Origin: JAFMDF01 sp965277445
GTDB lineage: Bacteria > Bacteroidota > Bacteroidia > Chitinophagales > Saprospiraceae
Direction: 5' to 3'
NCBI GenBank assembly: GCA_965277445.1
Contig: CBDICY010000013.1
Location: forward strand, 620,001 to 684,000
DNA length: 64,000 bases
The notes under the pieces are model-generated. The model was not told where the DNA came from and ran no database searches. It was given only the letters and a program-made list of their open reading frames with translations. The translations under genes were made by a program, and so were the position numbers. Of the stretch, positions 1-8,598 are shown piece by piece (position 1 is the stretch's first letter; each line of letters starts with the position of its first letter).

Positions 1-494
1 GCCTATTCTTTTTTCCTATGATTTATTTTTCCCATTTATCTCCTACTACGCCGGTTATTGGTTTGAAACAAAGAGAGATGAAGACAACAAAAGAAGTCGC
101 TCCAAAATTGAAATATCAAAAATCTAGCTTACAAACCGAACAAAAAAAGCAATTAGCAGAAAAAGTGATTACCTATATGGAAATAGAGAAAGGCTATCTA
201 CAACCAGGTTTAAAACTGACTAAATTAGCGAAGAAACTGCATATCTCTTCCCATTCCCTTTCTCAAATTATTAATGAACAAATGGGCTGTAGTTTCCTAG
301 ATTTTGTGAATAACTATCGAGTGCAAGCTGCCATTCATAAGTTAACGGATTCCGAATATCAATACTATACTATTATATCTATTGGGTATGAAGTAGGCTT
401 CAACTCTAAGACTGCTTTTTATACAGCTTTTAAGAAACAAACCAGTTTGACGCCTGGTCATTATCGGAATACGAAGACAGGCGACAAAAAATAA
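1..494 (+). CDS. AraC-family transcriptional regulator, 5'-truncated by window edge
   Basis: The reading frame is open from the first bases of the window, so the gene begins upstream; the ATG at 18 is probably internal. The visible part ends in a two-helix AraC DNA-binding domain of about 100 residues (second helix with SKTAFYTAFKKQT, then LTPGHYR). It closely resembles the C-termini of the three 7TM-AraC regulators at 49.9-54.3 kb, including the preceding linker that carries a conserved KxxLAEKVxxYMExEKxYLQP pattern. I infer that the missing part is the same seven-helix membrane domain. A 12-bp inverted repeat after the stop (488-547) is a plausible terminator. The AraC domain is certain; the membrane half is inferred. 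Confidence 0.85.
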   Translation, partial: LFFFPMIYFSHLSPTTPVIGLKQREMKTTKEVAPKLKYQKSSLQTEQKKQLAEKVITYMEIEKGYLQPGLKLTKLAKKLHISSHSLSQIINEQMGCSFLDFVNNYRVQAAIHKLTDSEYQYYTIISIGYEVGFNSKTAFYTAFKKQTSLTPGHYRNTKTGDKK

Positions 495-547
495 CGGATA
501 AAACAGTATAATTCTGTTTTTAATAATGAACAAAAATCCGTTATTTT
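488..547 (+). terminator. Inverted repeat, likely terminator
   Basis: AAAATAACGGAT at 488-499 is the exact reverse complement of 536-547, and a weaker AAACAG/CTGTTT pair sits inside it. It overlaps the last codons of the AraC gene and is followed by T-rich sequence. The AACGGAT arm recurs in other intergenic inverted repeats of this window (6081, 40903). Confidence 0.5.
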
Positions 548-594
548 ACAACTGTTATTTTACACAAAATACTTTTTAATTGGATTAAATCTCC

Positions 595-3500
595 TTGAAA
601 TATAAAAACTATACAAGAAAAATACCTTCTTTTTTTCCAATCCTTTTAGTTTTAATGCTTGGAACTTGTAGTATACAAAGTCTAGCGCAAGAGGAGGTGA
701 CAAATAAGGAAAGTATTACTCAAAACACTCCAGATACTTCGCAAATTATTGTAGCCAATTGGGCACAGCTAACTCAAGCGTACCAACTTGGAGATACGGC
801 GACTTTCCATAATGATTTAGCAACACATCAAGCACTTGCCCATCAATACGGTTTTCGATTTGACCAAAACTTTGAATCCAATCGGCTAAATTTTACATAC
901 CACCAACTATTTGATGAGCTATTTATTTTAGAAGACCCTACGAATAGCTTAACTATTGAAGCGATTCAGCAATCCAAATACCAAAACCAATTTATTGGAA
1001 ACCATAGCGAATCTACTATTCAAAGAGATCTGCTCAATTTTTTTCCAATTCCAACAGCATATAATGTAAAAAACACTTATTGGGTAAAGTTAAACACTAT
1101 TAATTTGAGTAATAGCCAGGCAGAAGCATGGTTAATGGTTGGTTGGAATGAGCGGAGTTGGGAAAATATAGCAGTTTATGAGGATGATGGTAGAACTGTT
1201 AAAAGAGTAGGGCGCAGCGGACTTCGAACGCCTATTTCCAATAAGATAGGGAAAGATTGGCGAAATTTTGTACACCTCAAAGTACCTCCGCAAAGTCGAT
1301 ATACTTATTATTTTAAATTAGAGGGCGTCTTTTTTCCTAAATATCCTGATAGAATTGCTTTTTACCATTTTGATGAAGAAGCCTATTGGAGTAAGAAAAG
1401 TTTTTCTTTATTTGAAGATGGTGTTTTTTTAGGGGTCACTTTTATTTTGTTGCTTATTATTGTTGTCTTATATTTTTATAATCGTGAGCAGGATACGCTA
1501 TTTTTTGCGCTCCAATTAGTAGGGATTTGGTTACATGATTTTTCAGATACGGAACATGTTGGTGCTAGTAATTTTTTTAACGAATTATTTCCTGGTGCTT
1601 TGGAAATGGGGCATTTTATAGCCGTATTAGGATTTTTAATGCTAACCCATGGTAGTATTTTATTTATGTTGACCTTTCTAGATGCCCAAAAATATGCTCC
1701 CAAAATAAAGAAATGGACACTTCGGATTTTATATTTATTGCAGATTTTATACATTTTTTTAGCCATATTTAATATTGGTTTACATAATTATGCAAATTAC
1801 CCCTACCATTGGATAGTATACTATATTTCTTTTTTTCTCCTTTTATTGGCATCATTACCTTTAATGGTATTTGCTTTGGCGATAGTAGCATGGCAAAAGA
1901 AGCATCCCTTAGCAAAATTTTTCAGTATTGCCTATCTTCCTATAATTATTGGTTATTCTGTTGGATTTGGTGGAGAAGCGTTTTTTAATAATTTTACCGC
2001 TTCTAATTCCTTTCAAATTTTGATGAGAATGGGCTATTTAGTAACTTATTTTTTGTTTACCGTTGCTATTTTTTACAAACGTCAATTGGAGCGAAAGGAA
2101 ATTTTGGAAAAACGATTGGCTTTGAGTATTAAATTAGAACAAGAACAACAAGAAGCCCAGCGCCTAAAAGAATTAGACAGTTTTAAAACTCGTTTATACA
2201 CTAATTTGACCCATGAATTTAGAACGCCATTAACCGTTATTTTGGGCATGACCAAACAGCTGACGAATATGCCTCAAAAGAAACTAGCTACTGCTGTAAA
2301 AATGATAGAACGGAATGGACAAAGTTTACTCCAGTTGATTAACCAATTATTGGATTTATCCAAATTAGAGAATAAGGCGTTCCAGCTTAATTTACAGCGT
2401 AGTGATCTTATTCCCTTCCTGAAATATGTCACCGAAAGTTTTCAAAGTGCTGCTAATTCACAAAATTTATCGCTACGATTTCAAACCAACCTGGAACGCT
2501 TAGAGATGGATTTTGCTCCCCAGCAGATGACCCAAATAATGAGTAATTTACTCTCGAATGCTTTGAAATTTACGGCTTCGGAAGGAAAAATAACGGTAGC
2601 TATTAGTAGAAAAGAAGATTTATTATTCATAAAAGTAGCAGACAATGGTATCGGTATTCCAGCCGAAAAATTGCTTTATATTTTTGATAGATTTTATCAG
2701 GTAGATAATTCTTCGACGAGAAAAGGGGAAGGGACAGGTATAGGCTTAGCACATACCAAAGAATTGATAAAATTAATGGGCGGTACGATTAAAGTGGAAA
2801 GTATTTTAGGGGAAGGCACTACTTTCTTAGTACAACTGAAAATCTCTCAGAAGGCAGAAAGTGTACCTGTTAAACAACTTTATCCTACGCATTTAAAAGA
2901 AAAAAATAGCACTAGCAAAGTAATCACAACAACTTCCGCTGATGTTAAAAAAGACAACTTACCACAAATTTTAATTATAGAAGACAATCCCGATGTTATT
3001 GTTTACCTCCAATCTTGTTTAGCGAATGAGTATGAATTGAGTATTGCTTATAATGGTAGCATTGGTATAGAAAAAGCCTTAGCAGCCATCCCAGATATTA
3101 TTATTAGCGATGTAATGATGCCTGACAAAGATGGTTATGAAGTTTGTGATACCTTAAAACAAGACGAACGAACGAGCCATATTCCCATTATTTTATTAAC
3201 TGCCCGAGCAGACGCCGAGTCAAGAAATATTGGGTTTAGTAAAGGGGCGGATGCTTATTTGACGAAACCTTTTGACAAAGAAGAATTGATGATTCGATTA
3301 AGGCAAATGATTCAAAAGAAAGAACGACTGCTTGCTTTTCTCTCTGTAAGTTCGAAAGGAGAATACTTACAAAAAGAGGATCAGCAAACAATTTTAATAG
3401 AAGATGCATTTGTCCAAAAAGTACGAACCATTGTCGAGCGGCATTATACCGAAGAAAATTTTGCCCTTCCTCAACTCTGTCAAAAAATAGGCATGAGCCG

Positions 3501-3747
3501 CTCTCAACTATTTCGGAAAATGAAAGCACTTATCAATGTCTCGCCTTCTAGTTTCATTCGCAATTATCGAATGCAGCAAGCTAAATTATTGTTAGAATCG
3601 GGAGAATGGAATGTTTCTGAAGTCACCTATCGAGTAGGGTTGAAAGACATTTCTCATTTTTCAAGAATTTTTCAGGAGACTTTTGGGTATCCGCCTAGTA
3701 CCGCGGTGGATAATAAGGCTGCGAAGGATAAAGAAGAAGAAGGTTAA
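595..3747 (+). CDS. Hybrid sensor kinase/response regulator with 7TM sensor and AraC output (HTCS-like)
   Basis: A complete one-protein phosphorelay of 1050 residues. Residues 1-32 are a signal peptide; about 110-260 fit the 7TMR-DISM extracellular domain (FFPIPTAYNVKNTYWVKL and following); about 275-495 are seven hydrophobic segments; HisKA has its phosphorylated His at 540 (LTHEFRTPLTVILG); an HATPase_c domain has N-box NLLSNALKFT and G-box GEGTGIGLA; a receiver has acceptor Asp 839 (IIISDVMMPDKDG); about 935-1040 are an AraC helix-turn-helix. The start is TTG: no ATG is near enough to keep the signal peptide. It probably senses an external ligand and activates nearby genes; the ligand is unknown. 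It sits alone, with 100 bp upstream and 357 bp downstream. Confidence 0.93.
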   Translation: MKYKNYTRKIPSFFPILLVLMLGTCSIQSLAQEEVTNKESITQNTPDTSQIIVANWAQLTQAYQLGDTATFHNDLATHQALAHQYGFRFDQNFESNRLNFTYHQLFDELFILEDPTNSLTIEAIQQSKYQNQFIGNHSESTIQRDLLNFFPIPTAYNVKNTYWVKLNTINLSNSQAEAWLMVGWNERSWENIAVYEDDGRTVKRVGRSGLRTPISNKIGKDWRNFVHLKVPPQSRYTYYFKLEGVFFPKYPDRIAFYHFDEEAYWSKKSFSLFEDGVFLGVTFILLLIIVVLYFYNREQDTLFFALQLVGIWLHDFSDTEHVGASNFFNELFPGALEMGHFIAVLGFLMLTHGSILFMLTFLDAQKYAPKIKKWTLRILYLLQILYIFLAIFNIGLHNYANYPYHWIVYYISFFLLLLASLPLMVFALAIVAWQKKHPLAKFFSIAYLPIIIGYSVGFGGEAFFNNFTASNSFQILMRMGYLVTYFLFTVAIFYKRQLERKEILEKRLALSIKLEQEQQEAQRLKELDSFKTRLYTNLTHEFRTPLTVILGMTKQLTNMPQKKLATAVKMIERNGQSLLQLINQLLDLSKLENKAFQLNLQRSDLIPFLKYVTESFQSAANSQNLSLRFQTNLERLEMDFAPQQMTQIMSNLLSNALKFTASEGKITVAISRKEDLLFIKVADNGIGIPAEKLLYIFDRFYQVDNSSTRKGEGTGIGLAHTKELIKLMGGTIKVESILGEGTTFLVQLKISQKAESVPVKQLYPTHLKEKNSTSKVITTTSADVKKDNLPQILIIEDNPDVIVYLQSCLANEYELSIAYNGSIGIEKALAAIPDIIISDVMMPDKDGYEVCDTLKQDERTSHIPIILLTARADAESRNIGFSKGADAYLTKPFDKEELMIRLRQMIQKKERLLAFLSVSSKGEYLQKEDQQTILIEDAFVQKVRTIVERHYTEENFALPQLCQKIGMSRSQLFRKMKALINVSPSSFIRNYRMQQAKLLLESGEWNVSEVTYRVGLKDISHFSRIFQETFGYPPSTAVDNKAAKDKEEEG

Positions 3748-4104
3748 TTTTCAAATTGAAAAGTAAAATATGAATGCTATTCTGTTCAATATCAATTACT
3801 TAAGCGTTTTGTCTACTTTTACATTTTGATTTTTACATTTTACATTTAAAAAATTCTTCCAATTCATCCTCTAAATTCCAATTCCTGTCTACCACTTTCC
3901 CATATTCATCCCTTTTCCTTACCTTGCCTTCAATATATGCCTTAAGGATTATCGTTTTTTTGACGTAAACACAAGCTTGAATGATAGACTAGACAAACTC
4001 AAACGAAAAGAATGAGACGCTGGTGAAGCCCAATTCAAGTAATTTTGTTCAAATTTTTTTTGAACAGGCAACCCACCCTTATTTATTAGACGTAAGGGTT
4101 AATA
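3748..4104. other. Intergenic gap, no gene seen
   Basis: 357 bp of low-complexity AT-rich DNA (repeated TTTTACATTT strings around 3815-3850). It must carry the promoter of the ECF sigma gene, but I cannot point to one with confidence. No convincing hairpin or ORF. Confidence 0.5.
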
Positions 4105-4683
4105 ATGAATGTGTTAATGGCAAAAGATATAATCAATGTACCCTTTTTGATCAAGGGATGCCGAGAAGGAAATCGGTCAAGTCAACTACGGTTGTATGAG
4201 CATTTCTACGGTTATGGCATGGGTGTATGTCTGCGCTATTGTAAAAACAGGGAAGAAGCATTAGAGGTTTTAAATGATGGATTTTTAAAAGCTTTTACAA
4301 AAATTGAACTCTACAACCCGCTTTATCCGTTTAAAGCATGGTTGCGCAAGATTTTAATCAACGCTTCTATTGACTATCATCGAAAATATCATAAATTAAC
4401 GGGTGGAGAGGAATTAAGCTATGAAGCAGAGGTAAGAGCTTCGACCCATAATCTTGGTTTAGAAAACTTGGCTTATGATGATTTAATAAAAGTAATGCAA
4501 AAACTAAGTCCAGCCTATCGGTTAGTTTTTAATTTATATGTAGTAGATGGTTTGACGCATAAGGAAATTGCTAAAAAATTGACGATTTCAGAAGGGACCT
4601 CGAAATCTAATTTGGCAAAAGCAAAAAGAAAAATTCAAACATTTTTAGGTGCGTCCCATGGGATTTACTATAAACCCACATAA
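4105..4683 (+). CDS. ECF-type RNA polymerase sigma factor
   Basis: 192 residues, normal for the sigma-70 ECF family. Region 2 is at about 24-95 (LRYCKNREEALEVLNDGFLKAF, then FKAWLRKILINASIDYHRK) and region 4 at about 125-180 (LSPAYRLVFNLYVVDGLTHKEIAKKLTISEGTSKSNLAKAK cut into its two helices). Regions 1 and 3 are absent as expected. The next gene starts one base after its stop, so the two are almost surely translated from one message; by analogy with ECF pairs the neighbour should control the sigma factor. An alternative start (ATG at 4117, residue 5) is possible. Confidence 0.93.
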   Translation: MNVLMAKDIINVPFLIKGCREGNRSSQLRLYEHFYGYGMGVCLRYCKNREEALEVLNDGFLKAFTKIELYNPLYPFKAWLRKILINASIDYHRKYHKLTGGEELSYEAEVRASTHNLGLENLAYDDLIKVMQKLSPAYRLVFNLYVVDGLTHKEIAKKLTISEGTSKSNLAKAKRKIQTFLGASHGIYYKPT

Positions 4684-4684
4684 A

Positions 4685-6040
4685 ATGGAAAGACACAATA
4701 CAGACGATTTATTTAAAAAAATGTTGGAAAATCCGCCTCCAATGAGACCGGATATGGATGCCTTAGAAGATATGAATCGACGGCTCGATGCAGCGCAAAC
4801 CAAGCGCAGAGGAGTTGTCTGGTGGTGGCCGATTCCTTTATTATTTCTACCTTTTTTATTGAGTAGTATTTTCTTTTATCTCAAATATCAAACCGCGCAA
4901 AATAGTCTTAATGAATTAAATGTACAATTAACGAATCAACAACTAAATACACAAATAGATACCCTTACACAAAGAATCACTATTTATCAATATGACACCG
5001 TTTTTAATCGAATTTATCAAGATGTAATTATTCAAAGAAATATATCAGAAATACCTGCTTTGTTGGCTACTAATGGAAGCGTTTTTAAACAACCACATTT
5101 ACCAAATTTTGGGATACCAGATTTGACGGCTAATTCAGCAGCAGCTTTTAACACATTCGATAAAAGCAGTTTTCAGCCTTCCCAACTTGAACTGCTCAGG
5201 GATGGGAAGGTTCTTTCTTTGGGCGAAATAGCAGCCGTCTTGGGAAATAGTGGAATAGAGATAAAGGACAATAGTAATAATAGTCAAGCAAGATCAACAT
5301 TGGGATTATTAATGCAGCACATCGAAACCTTGTCATTTTTAGACAATCGGTTTCAATATGAACATCAGTTGCCGCCATCTGATCACTTTTTTAATCTAGC
5401 ATCTAAAAGCAACGTAGATAGAATTAATCCACTTTGGTATTTAGTCCCAACTGGTTTTCAGGCGGGTTTCAATTGGAGCCCATTTGGGGTTATTAAGCTA
5501 CCAACTGGCAATAAGAAAGTTAAAACCATTGGTTTTTTAGGAGCAGTGGAGTTTACTAGAAATACTCGTTTACAGTTTGGAGTAGATTATTTGGATGTGC
5601 CTTTAAGCGCAGAATCTGCGGAGGAATTAAGTCTATTTCCGACAGTTTTACCAAATGATCCAGCAGATTTACTCAAAGAACTCTACGGTGACCTTACTTA
5701 TTTACAAGTACCGATCACCTTGAAATATGTTTTTCAACCAACTAAAAAATGGAAGCCTTCTATCGGTGTGGGCATGATTGCTCGATTGCCTTTAAAAGAG
5801 CAATTGAGGTATGAATTTATTAGTAGTCAAGGTGGAGAATATACACAGACACAGCCCATTAGCGGCGGTACTTTTTCTGTTGAAAATATGAGAGGAACAA
5901 TTGGCGTGGAATATAATTTTTATAAGAACTATACAATTCAAGCTGAAGGATTTTACAATTATCAATTTGGCGAATCAACCAATCCTTATGTTCGATTCCG
6001 TTATGGCGGGTTGAATTTGGGGTTAAAATATAAATTTTAG
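4685..6040 (+). CDS. Membrane-tethered protein with outer-membrane-barrel-like C-domain, putative ECF partner
   Basis: I chose ATG 4685, one base after the sigma stop, over the GTG at 4649 that would overlap the sigma gene by 35 bases. From the ATG: about 36 polar residues, a Trp-rich transmembrane segment (VVWWWPIPLLFLPFLLSSIF), a coiled-coil-like stretch, a long low-homology linker, and a C-terminal 170 residues of alternating strands typical of small outer-membrane barrels (IGVEYNFYKNYTIQAEGF, ending GGLNLGLKYKF with a terminal Phe). Layout (cytoplasmic tail, one helix, periplasmic part) and linkage suggest an anti-sigma or sensor role. This is inference: no FecR or zinc-anti-sigma motif is visible. 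The helix plus barrel combination is odd because a barrel cannot insert in the inner membrane. Confidence 0.75.
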   Translation: MERHNTDDLFKKMLENPPPMRPDMDALEDMNRRLDAAQTKRRGVVWWWPIPLLFLPFLLSSIFFYLKYQTAQNSLNELNVQLTNQQLNTQIDTLTQRITIYQYDTVFNRIYQDVIIQRNISEIPALLATNGSVFKQPHLPNFGIPDLTANSAAAFNTFDKSSFQPSQLELLRDGKVLSLGEIAAVLGNSGIEIKDNSNNSQARSTLGLLMQHIETLSFLDNRFQYEHQLPPSDHFFNLASKSNVDRINPLWYLVPTGFQAGFNWSPFGVIKLPTGNKKVKTIGFLGAVEFTRNTRLQFGVDYLDVPLSAESAEELSLFPTVLPNDPADLLKELYGDLTYLQVPITLKYVFQPTKKWKPSIGVGMIARLPLKEQLRYEFISSQGGEYTQTQPISGGTFSVENMRGTIGVEYNFYKNYTIQAEGFYNYQFGESTNPYVRFRYGGLNLGLKYKF

Positions 6041-6517
6041 AAGCGTAGCGAAAAATGATTTCTGTCCTATACGTATAAATAGGATGGGGAACGGATTAAG
6101 ACAGATTGAACGAATTAGGACGGATTTTCGATGTATTTAAAATCCGTTCTTATCCGTTGCCAACCCACCCGAGCGGTTCACAAACAAGGTTTGTTCATGT
6201 TAAAACCCGTTTCCTATCCTCTTAGTTTTGTTGCTTACAATTTTCAGATAAAAGTAAAAAATTCATTGCCTTACATCTATTACCAAGTAAACCACTACAA
6301 TAATGAATATGTAAAGATTGTATATGTAATATTTATATGTTTATAAACAATCTATTGTTCGCTTCAAACAATTTTCGTTTGCAAGCCATGAACCTGCTAC
6401 CCTAAATGGTAAATCAAAAACAACCCTTTTAATCGAAAGTGTAAAATAGCTAATAAGCAATCATTAAAGCCCAGCTTTAACAGGTAACCCTATTGCTTAA
6501 TTTTTAAAACAAAACCT
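6041..6517. repeat. Intergenic gap with imperfect inverted repeat
   Basis: About 6081-6175 contain an imperfect inverted repeat built from AACGGAT/ATCCGTT pieces (ACGGATTAAGACAGATT on the left, AATCCGTTCTTATCCGTT on the right), placed just after the barrel gene. The rest, to 6517, is AT-rich and presumably holds the promoter of the small AraC gene; no gene supported. Confidence 0.55.
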
Positions 6518-6844
6518 ATGGTAGCCGTGTATAGTAGAATCCAACTTTTTACAGATTACGTAGCCAGACATTTAGCCGATCCAATGCCTACCGCTGAATC
6601 CATTGCGCAGGAAATTCACATGAGTCGTTCGACGCTTTTTAGGCTGGTTGAACGAGAATTGGGGATGTCACCTTTCCAATATATCCGACAAGAGAAATTG
6701 AACAAAGCATTAGCTTTATTTGAGACTGGCAAGTGCCAGAGTATTAAAGAGATTGCACATTCAGTAGGATATATAAGAACCGATTACTTCGCTAGTATTT
6801 TTATGGATACTTTTGGTATTGATTTGAAAACTTATTTTCAGTAG
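6518..6844 (+). CDS. Free-standing AraC-type DNA-binding domain protein
   Basis: 108 residues that are almost entirely one AraC helix-turn-helix domain: first helix pair at about 28-50 (AQEIHMSRSTLFRLVERELG), linker SPFQYIRQEKLNKALALF, second helix pair at about 73-95 (IKEIAHSVGYIRTDYFASIF), then DTFGIDLKTYF. No ligand-binding or receiver domain. It resembles the output domain of the hybrid kinases in this window, so it could be a constitutive regulator or one that works with a partner. No clear operon; 195 bp separate it from the next gene. Confidence 0.85.
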   Translation: MVAVYSRIQLFTDYVARHLADPMPTAESIAQEIHMSRSTLFRLVERELGMSPFQYIRQEKLNKALALFETGKCQSIKEIAHSVGYIRTDYFASIFMDTFGIDLKTYFQ

Positions 6845-6968
6845 GCTTTGCTTTTTCATTCATATTGCTGTTCATTTTAAAACTCAATTCTTAGTTTTTA
6901 TAAAGATATAGGCGCAAAAGCAAAGTTTTTTGCACCTATCAAGTAAAAAAAAGTGTAAAAACTTGTTC

Positions 6969-7001
6969 TAATGTTAATTTAATGTAAACTTTGTGTAAAA
7001 T
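6969..7001 (+). promoter_or_regulatory. Pho-box-like 11-bp direct repeats (3 units)
   Basis: TAATGTTAATT, TAATGTAAACT and TTGTGTAAAAT follow each other with exactly 11-bp spacing, ending 38 bp before the ATG of the exported protein at 7040. E. coli PhoB binds direct repeats of the same 11-bp period. Read on the minus strand the unit is AnTTnACATTA, comparable with TTAACATTAAA upstream of the phosphate porin. The assignment to a PhoB-like regulator is inference. Confidence 0.5.
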
Positions 7002-7039
7002 ATAGATTAATACAAAGTTTAAGATTTAAATTAACGATC

Positions 7040-7507
7040 ATGAAGCGAAGCATAATATTTTTCCTAGTTGCAACTATCTTAATGAATGGAAACCTTCTAG
7101 CCAATACAAAACTAGTAGAAGCAGATAGACTAATGGAAGTATCGATGACGGTAGAAATCAACGGGGCGATCAAATTATATTCTGTCCTGAAAGAAGAAAT
7201 CGAACTGATTGATACAGAAGCAATTCAGGAAATGCAAGAAAAAAGTACGAATAACTGGCATTTAGCCTATAATAGAGACTATTTTATTGGATATAGTGAT
7301 ACTGAAGTGGAAGCTATTACGCCAAGTAATTTTAAACGAATTGCAAAAAAATACTTTGCAAATATACCCGGATTAGCGGCTAATATAGGAAAAAAAGGAT
7401 TTCGCTATAAGAATTTACCTACTATAATTGCCTATTATAATAAACAAATAATTGAAGGAAAGCCTTTAACTAAGCAGGATCAATTAATCGTAGAACCCAT
7501 TAAATAA
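7040..7507 (+). CDS. Exported protein of unknown function, Pho-box-linked
   Basis: 155 residues with a signal peptide (residues 1-21, ending NGNLLA). The mature part is a mixed charged protein without Cys; it contains a stretch VEAITPSNFKRIAKKYF and a basic GKKGFRYKN segment. I do not recognise the family. It is preceded by three 11-bp repeats and followed by a nearly identical copy of two of them, and it stands at the head of the phosphate-uptake block, so a role in phosphate limitation is a reasonable guess only. Confidence 0.7.
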   Translation: MKRSIIFFLVATILMNGNLLANTKLVEADRLMEVSMTVEINGAIKLYSVLKEEIELIDTEAIQEMQEKSTNNWHLAYNRDYFIGYSDTEVEAITPSNFKRIAKKYFANIPGLAANIGKKGFRYKNLPTIIAYYNKQIIEGKPLTKQDQLIVEPIK

Positions 7508-7577
7508 ACGGATAACTTAATCGAAAATTAAAGACTTTAACATTTTTAATACAATTAAAACGACTTATAATTTGTTC

Positions 7578-7599
7578 TAATGTTAAATTAATGTAAACT
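7578..7599 (+). promoter_or_regulatory. Pho-box-like direct repeats (2 units)
   Basis: TAATGTTAAAT and TAATGTAAACT, 11 bp apart. Together with the preceding TTGTTC they match the copy at 6963-6990 almost base for base. The site lies in a gap without a gene, about 55 bp before a strong terminator, so it may drive a short RNA (see 7653). Confidence 0.5.
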
Positions 7600-7652
7600 A
7601 ATCGTGAATTTCACGGAAAGTTAAATATTAATTCATACAATTTTAAGTAAAA

Positions 7653-7711
7653 AGAATAGAGCGCAAGACCCACAAGAAAAGAGGTCTGCGCTCTATTCTA
7701 ATTTTTATTTG
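7653..7711 (+). terminator. Strong hairpin terminator, possibly ending a small RNA
   Basis: AGAATAGAGCGCAAGACC (7653-7670) pairs with GGTCTGCGCTCTATTCT (7683-7699) with a single bulged base and a 12-nt loop, followed by AATTTTTATTT. It is GC-richer than its surroundings. It either ends the 7040 gene or a short transcript starting near 7610 under the repeats at 7578. Confidence 0.65.
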
Positions 7712-7752
7712 ATTCTAAAAGAATCAAATAGTCATCATTTAAATTTTCAGCT

Positions 7753-8244
7753 ATGTCAAAGAAATTATTTAAAGAGAAGCAACAGTTTCAGGGATTGGAA
7801 ATCATAGCACTTGTAGCATTATTAATGGTAGGAGTTGTCTATAAATTAGTTTCCGAATTACTTCAGCCTTCCCCCACTTTTTGGCTGACCATAGGTTTAT
7901 CTACAGCGATTTTAGCCGTTTTGGGATTTAGCTTGAAGTATGTACTAGATTTAAGATTAAAGATTACTGTAAAAAAAGACCATATTAGTTTTTCTATGCC
8001 GCCTTTACAAAGCGAAAAAGAGAAAATTAAATGGGCAGATGTAACGGCTTGTGAAATTATCAAGACCCCATTATTGGCACAATGGCATGGTGGAAATATC
8101 CGCTTTAACCATGAAAAGATGTACAGTTTTAATGGCAGAAATGGAGTACATATTGCTACTAAAAGTGGGAAAGTCTATTTTATTGGGTCTAAAAAGCCTG
8201 ATGCATTAAAAGAGGCTATTCAAAAAGCAATTGGTGCTTCGTAA
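7753..8244 (+). CDS. Small membrane protein with PH-like C-terminal domain
   Basis: 163 residues: two hydrophobic segments at about 16-37 and 44-68, then a cytoplasmic strand-rich domain (ITVKKDHISFSMPP, KIKWADVTACEII, GVHIATKSGKVYFIGSKKPDALKEAI). This is the usual layout of Bacteroidota membrane proteins with a bacterial PH-like fold, whose function is generally unknown. Its start follows a terminator, and a perfect 17-bp terminator follows 150 bp after the stop, so it is probably transcribed alone. Confidence 0.75.
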   Translation: MSKKLFKEKQQFQGLEIIALVALLMVGVVYKLVSELLQPSPTFWLTIGLSTAILAVLGFSLKYVLDLRLKITVKKDHISFSMPPLQSEKEKIKWADVTACEIIKTPLLAQWHGGNIRFNHEKMYSFNGRNGVHIATKSGKVYFIGSKKPDALKEAIQKAIGAS

Positions 8245-8397
8245 CTGTTCAGTACCTAGAGCAGAGAGTCGAGAGGAAAGATTGGTTGTTCGAAAATTTG
8301 GTCAACTTTGAACTCGTTGAGTCAATGTTGATGGACATTTCGTCTCTTTTCTCTCAATATAACGGTCTCTAATCTCTATTCTGAATAGTTATGGTGA

Positions 8398-8433
8398 AAA
8401 AAGGGTTATCTTAAAATTAAGATAACCCTTTTT
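8398..8433 (+). terminator. Perfect rho-independent terminator
   Basis: AAAAAGGGTTATCTTAA (8398-8414) and its exact reverse complement (8417-8433) form a stem of 17 bp around a 2-base centre, ending in TTTTT. It works on either strand. It separates the PH-like gene from the regulatory region of the phosphate porin. Confidence 0.85.
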
Positions 8434-8456
8434 CTATGAAAACCTTTCTCTTGATA

Positions 8457-8496
8457 TTAACGCAGTCTTAATTTCAACTTAACATTAAATTCAAAC
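8457..8496 (+). promoter_or_regulatory. Pho-box-like array of four 11-bp units
   Basis: Units begin at 8457 (TTAACGC), 8468 (TTAATTT), 8479 (TTAACAT) and 8490 (TTCAAAC), each separated by 4 bp, giving a strict 11-bp period as in PhoB boxes (CTGTCAT repeats in E. coli). Eight bases after the last unit comes GACATTTG (8505-8512), one base from the Bacteroidota -10 consensus TAnnTTTG. The predicted transcript would start near 8519 and meet a terminator at 8528-8577. Confidence 0.55.
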
Positions 8497-8518
8497 TAAT
8501 TATCGACATTTGCAATTG

Positions 8519-8577
8519 ACTAATTCGGGAGGTACTGAGCTTAAATGACATTTTGCGATAATCAGTACCTCCTTTTA
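8519..8577 (+). ncRNA. Candidate phosphate-responsive small RNA with antisense loop
   Basis: GGAGGTACTGA (8528-8538) pairs perfectly with TCAGTACCTCC (8562-8572), followed by TTTTA: a terminator that with a start near 8519 gives an RNA of about 60 nt, nearly all one hairpin. The 23-nt loop is unusually long. It holds CTTAAATGACA (8540-8550) and, directly next to it, TTTTGCGATAAT (8551-8562). They are exact reverse complements of 8689-8699 and 8711-8722 in the leader of the phosphate porin; the second site ends 8 nt before its ATG. Loop pairing could block translation of the porin. The RNA start and any activity are inferred; the complementarities and hairpin are read directly. An alternative is a leader/attenuator element in a longer porin message. 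Confidence 0.5.
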
Positions 8578-8598
8578 TGTCTTTAAAAAGAAGACAAC

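Noticed and set aside
4649..4684. GTG start that would extend the barrel-like protein upstream
   Set aside because: It would overlap the sigma-factor gene by 35 bases, while an ATG one base after the sigma stop gives a natural start.
6131..6346. 71-codon ORF after the barrel gene
   Set aside because: It begins in an inverted repeat, has a composition unlike a real protein and no recognisable start context; I treat the region as non-coding.
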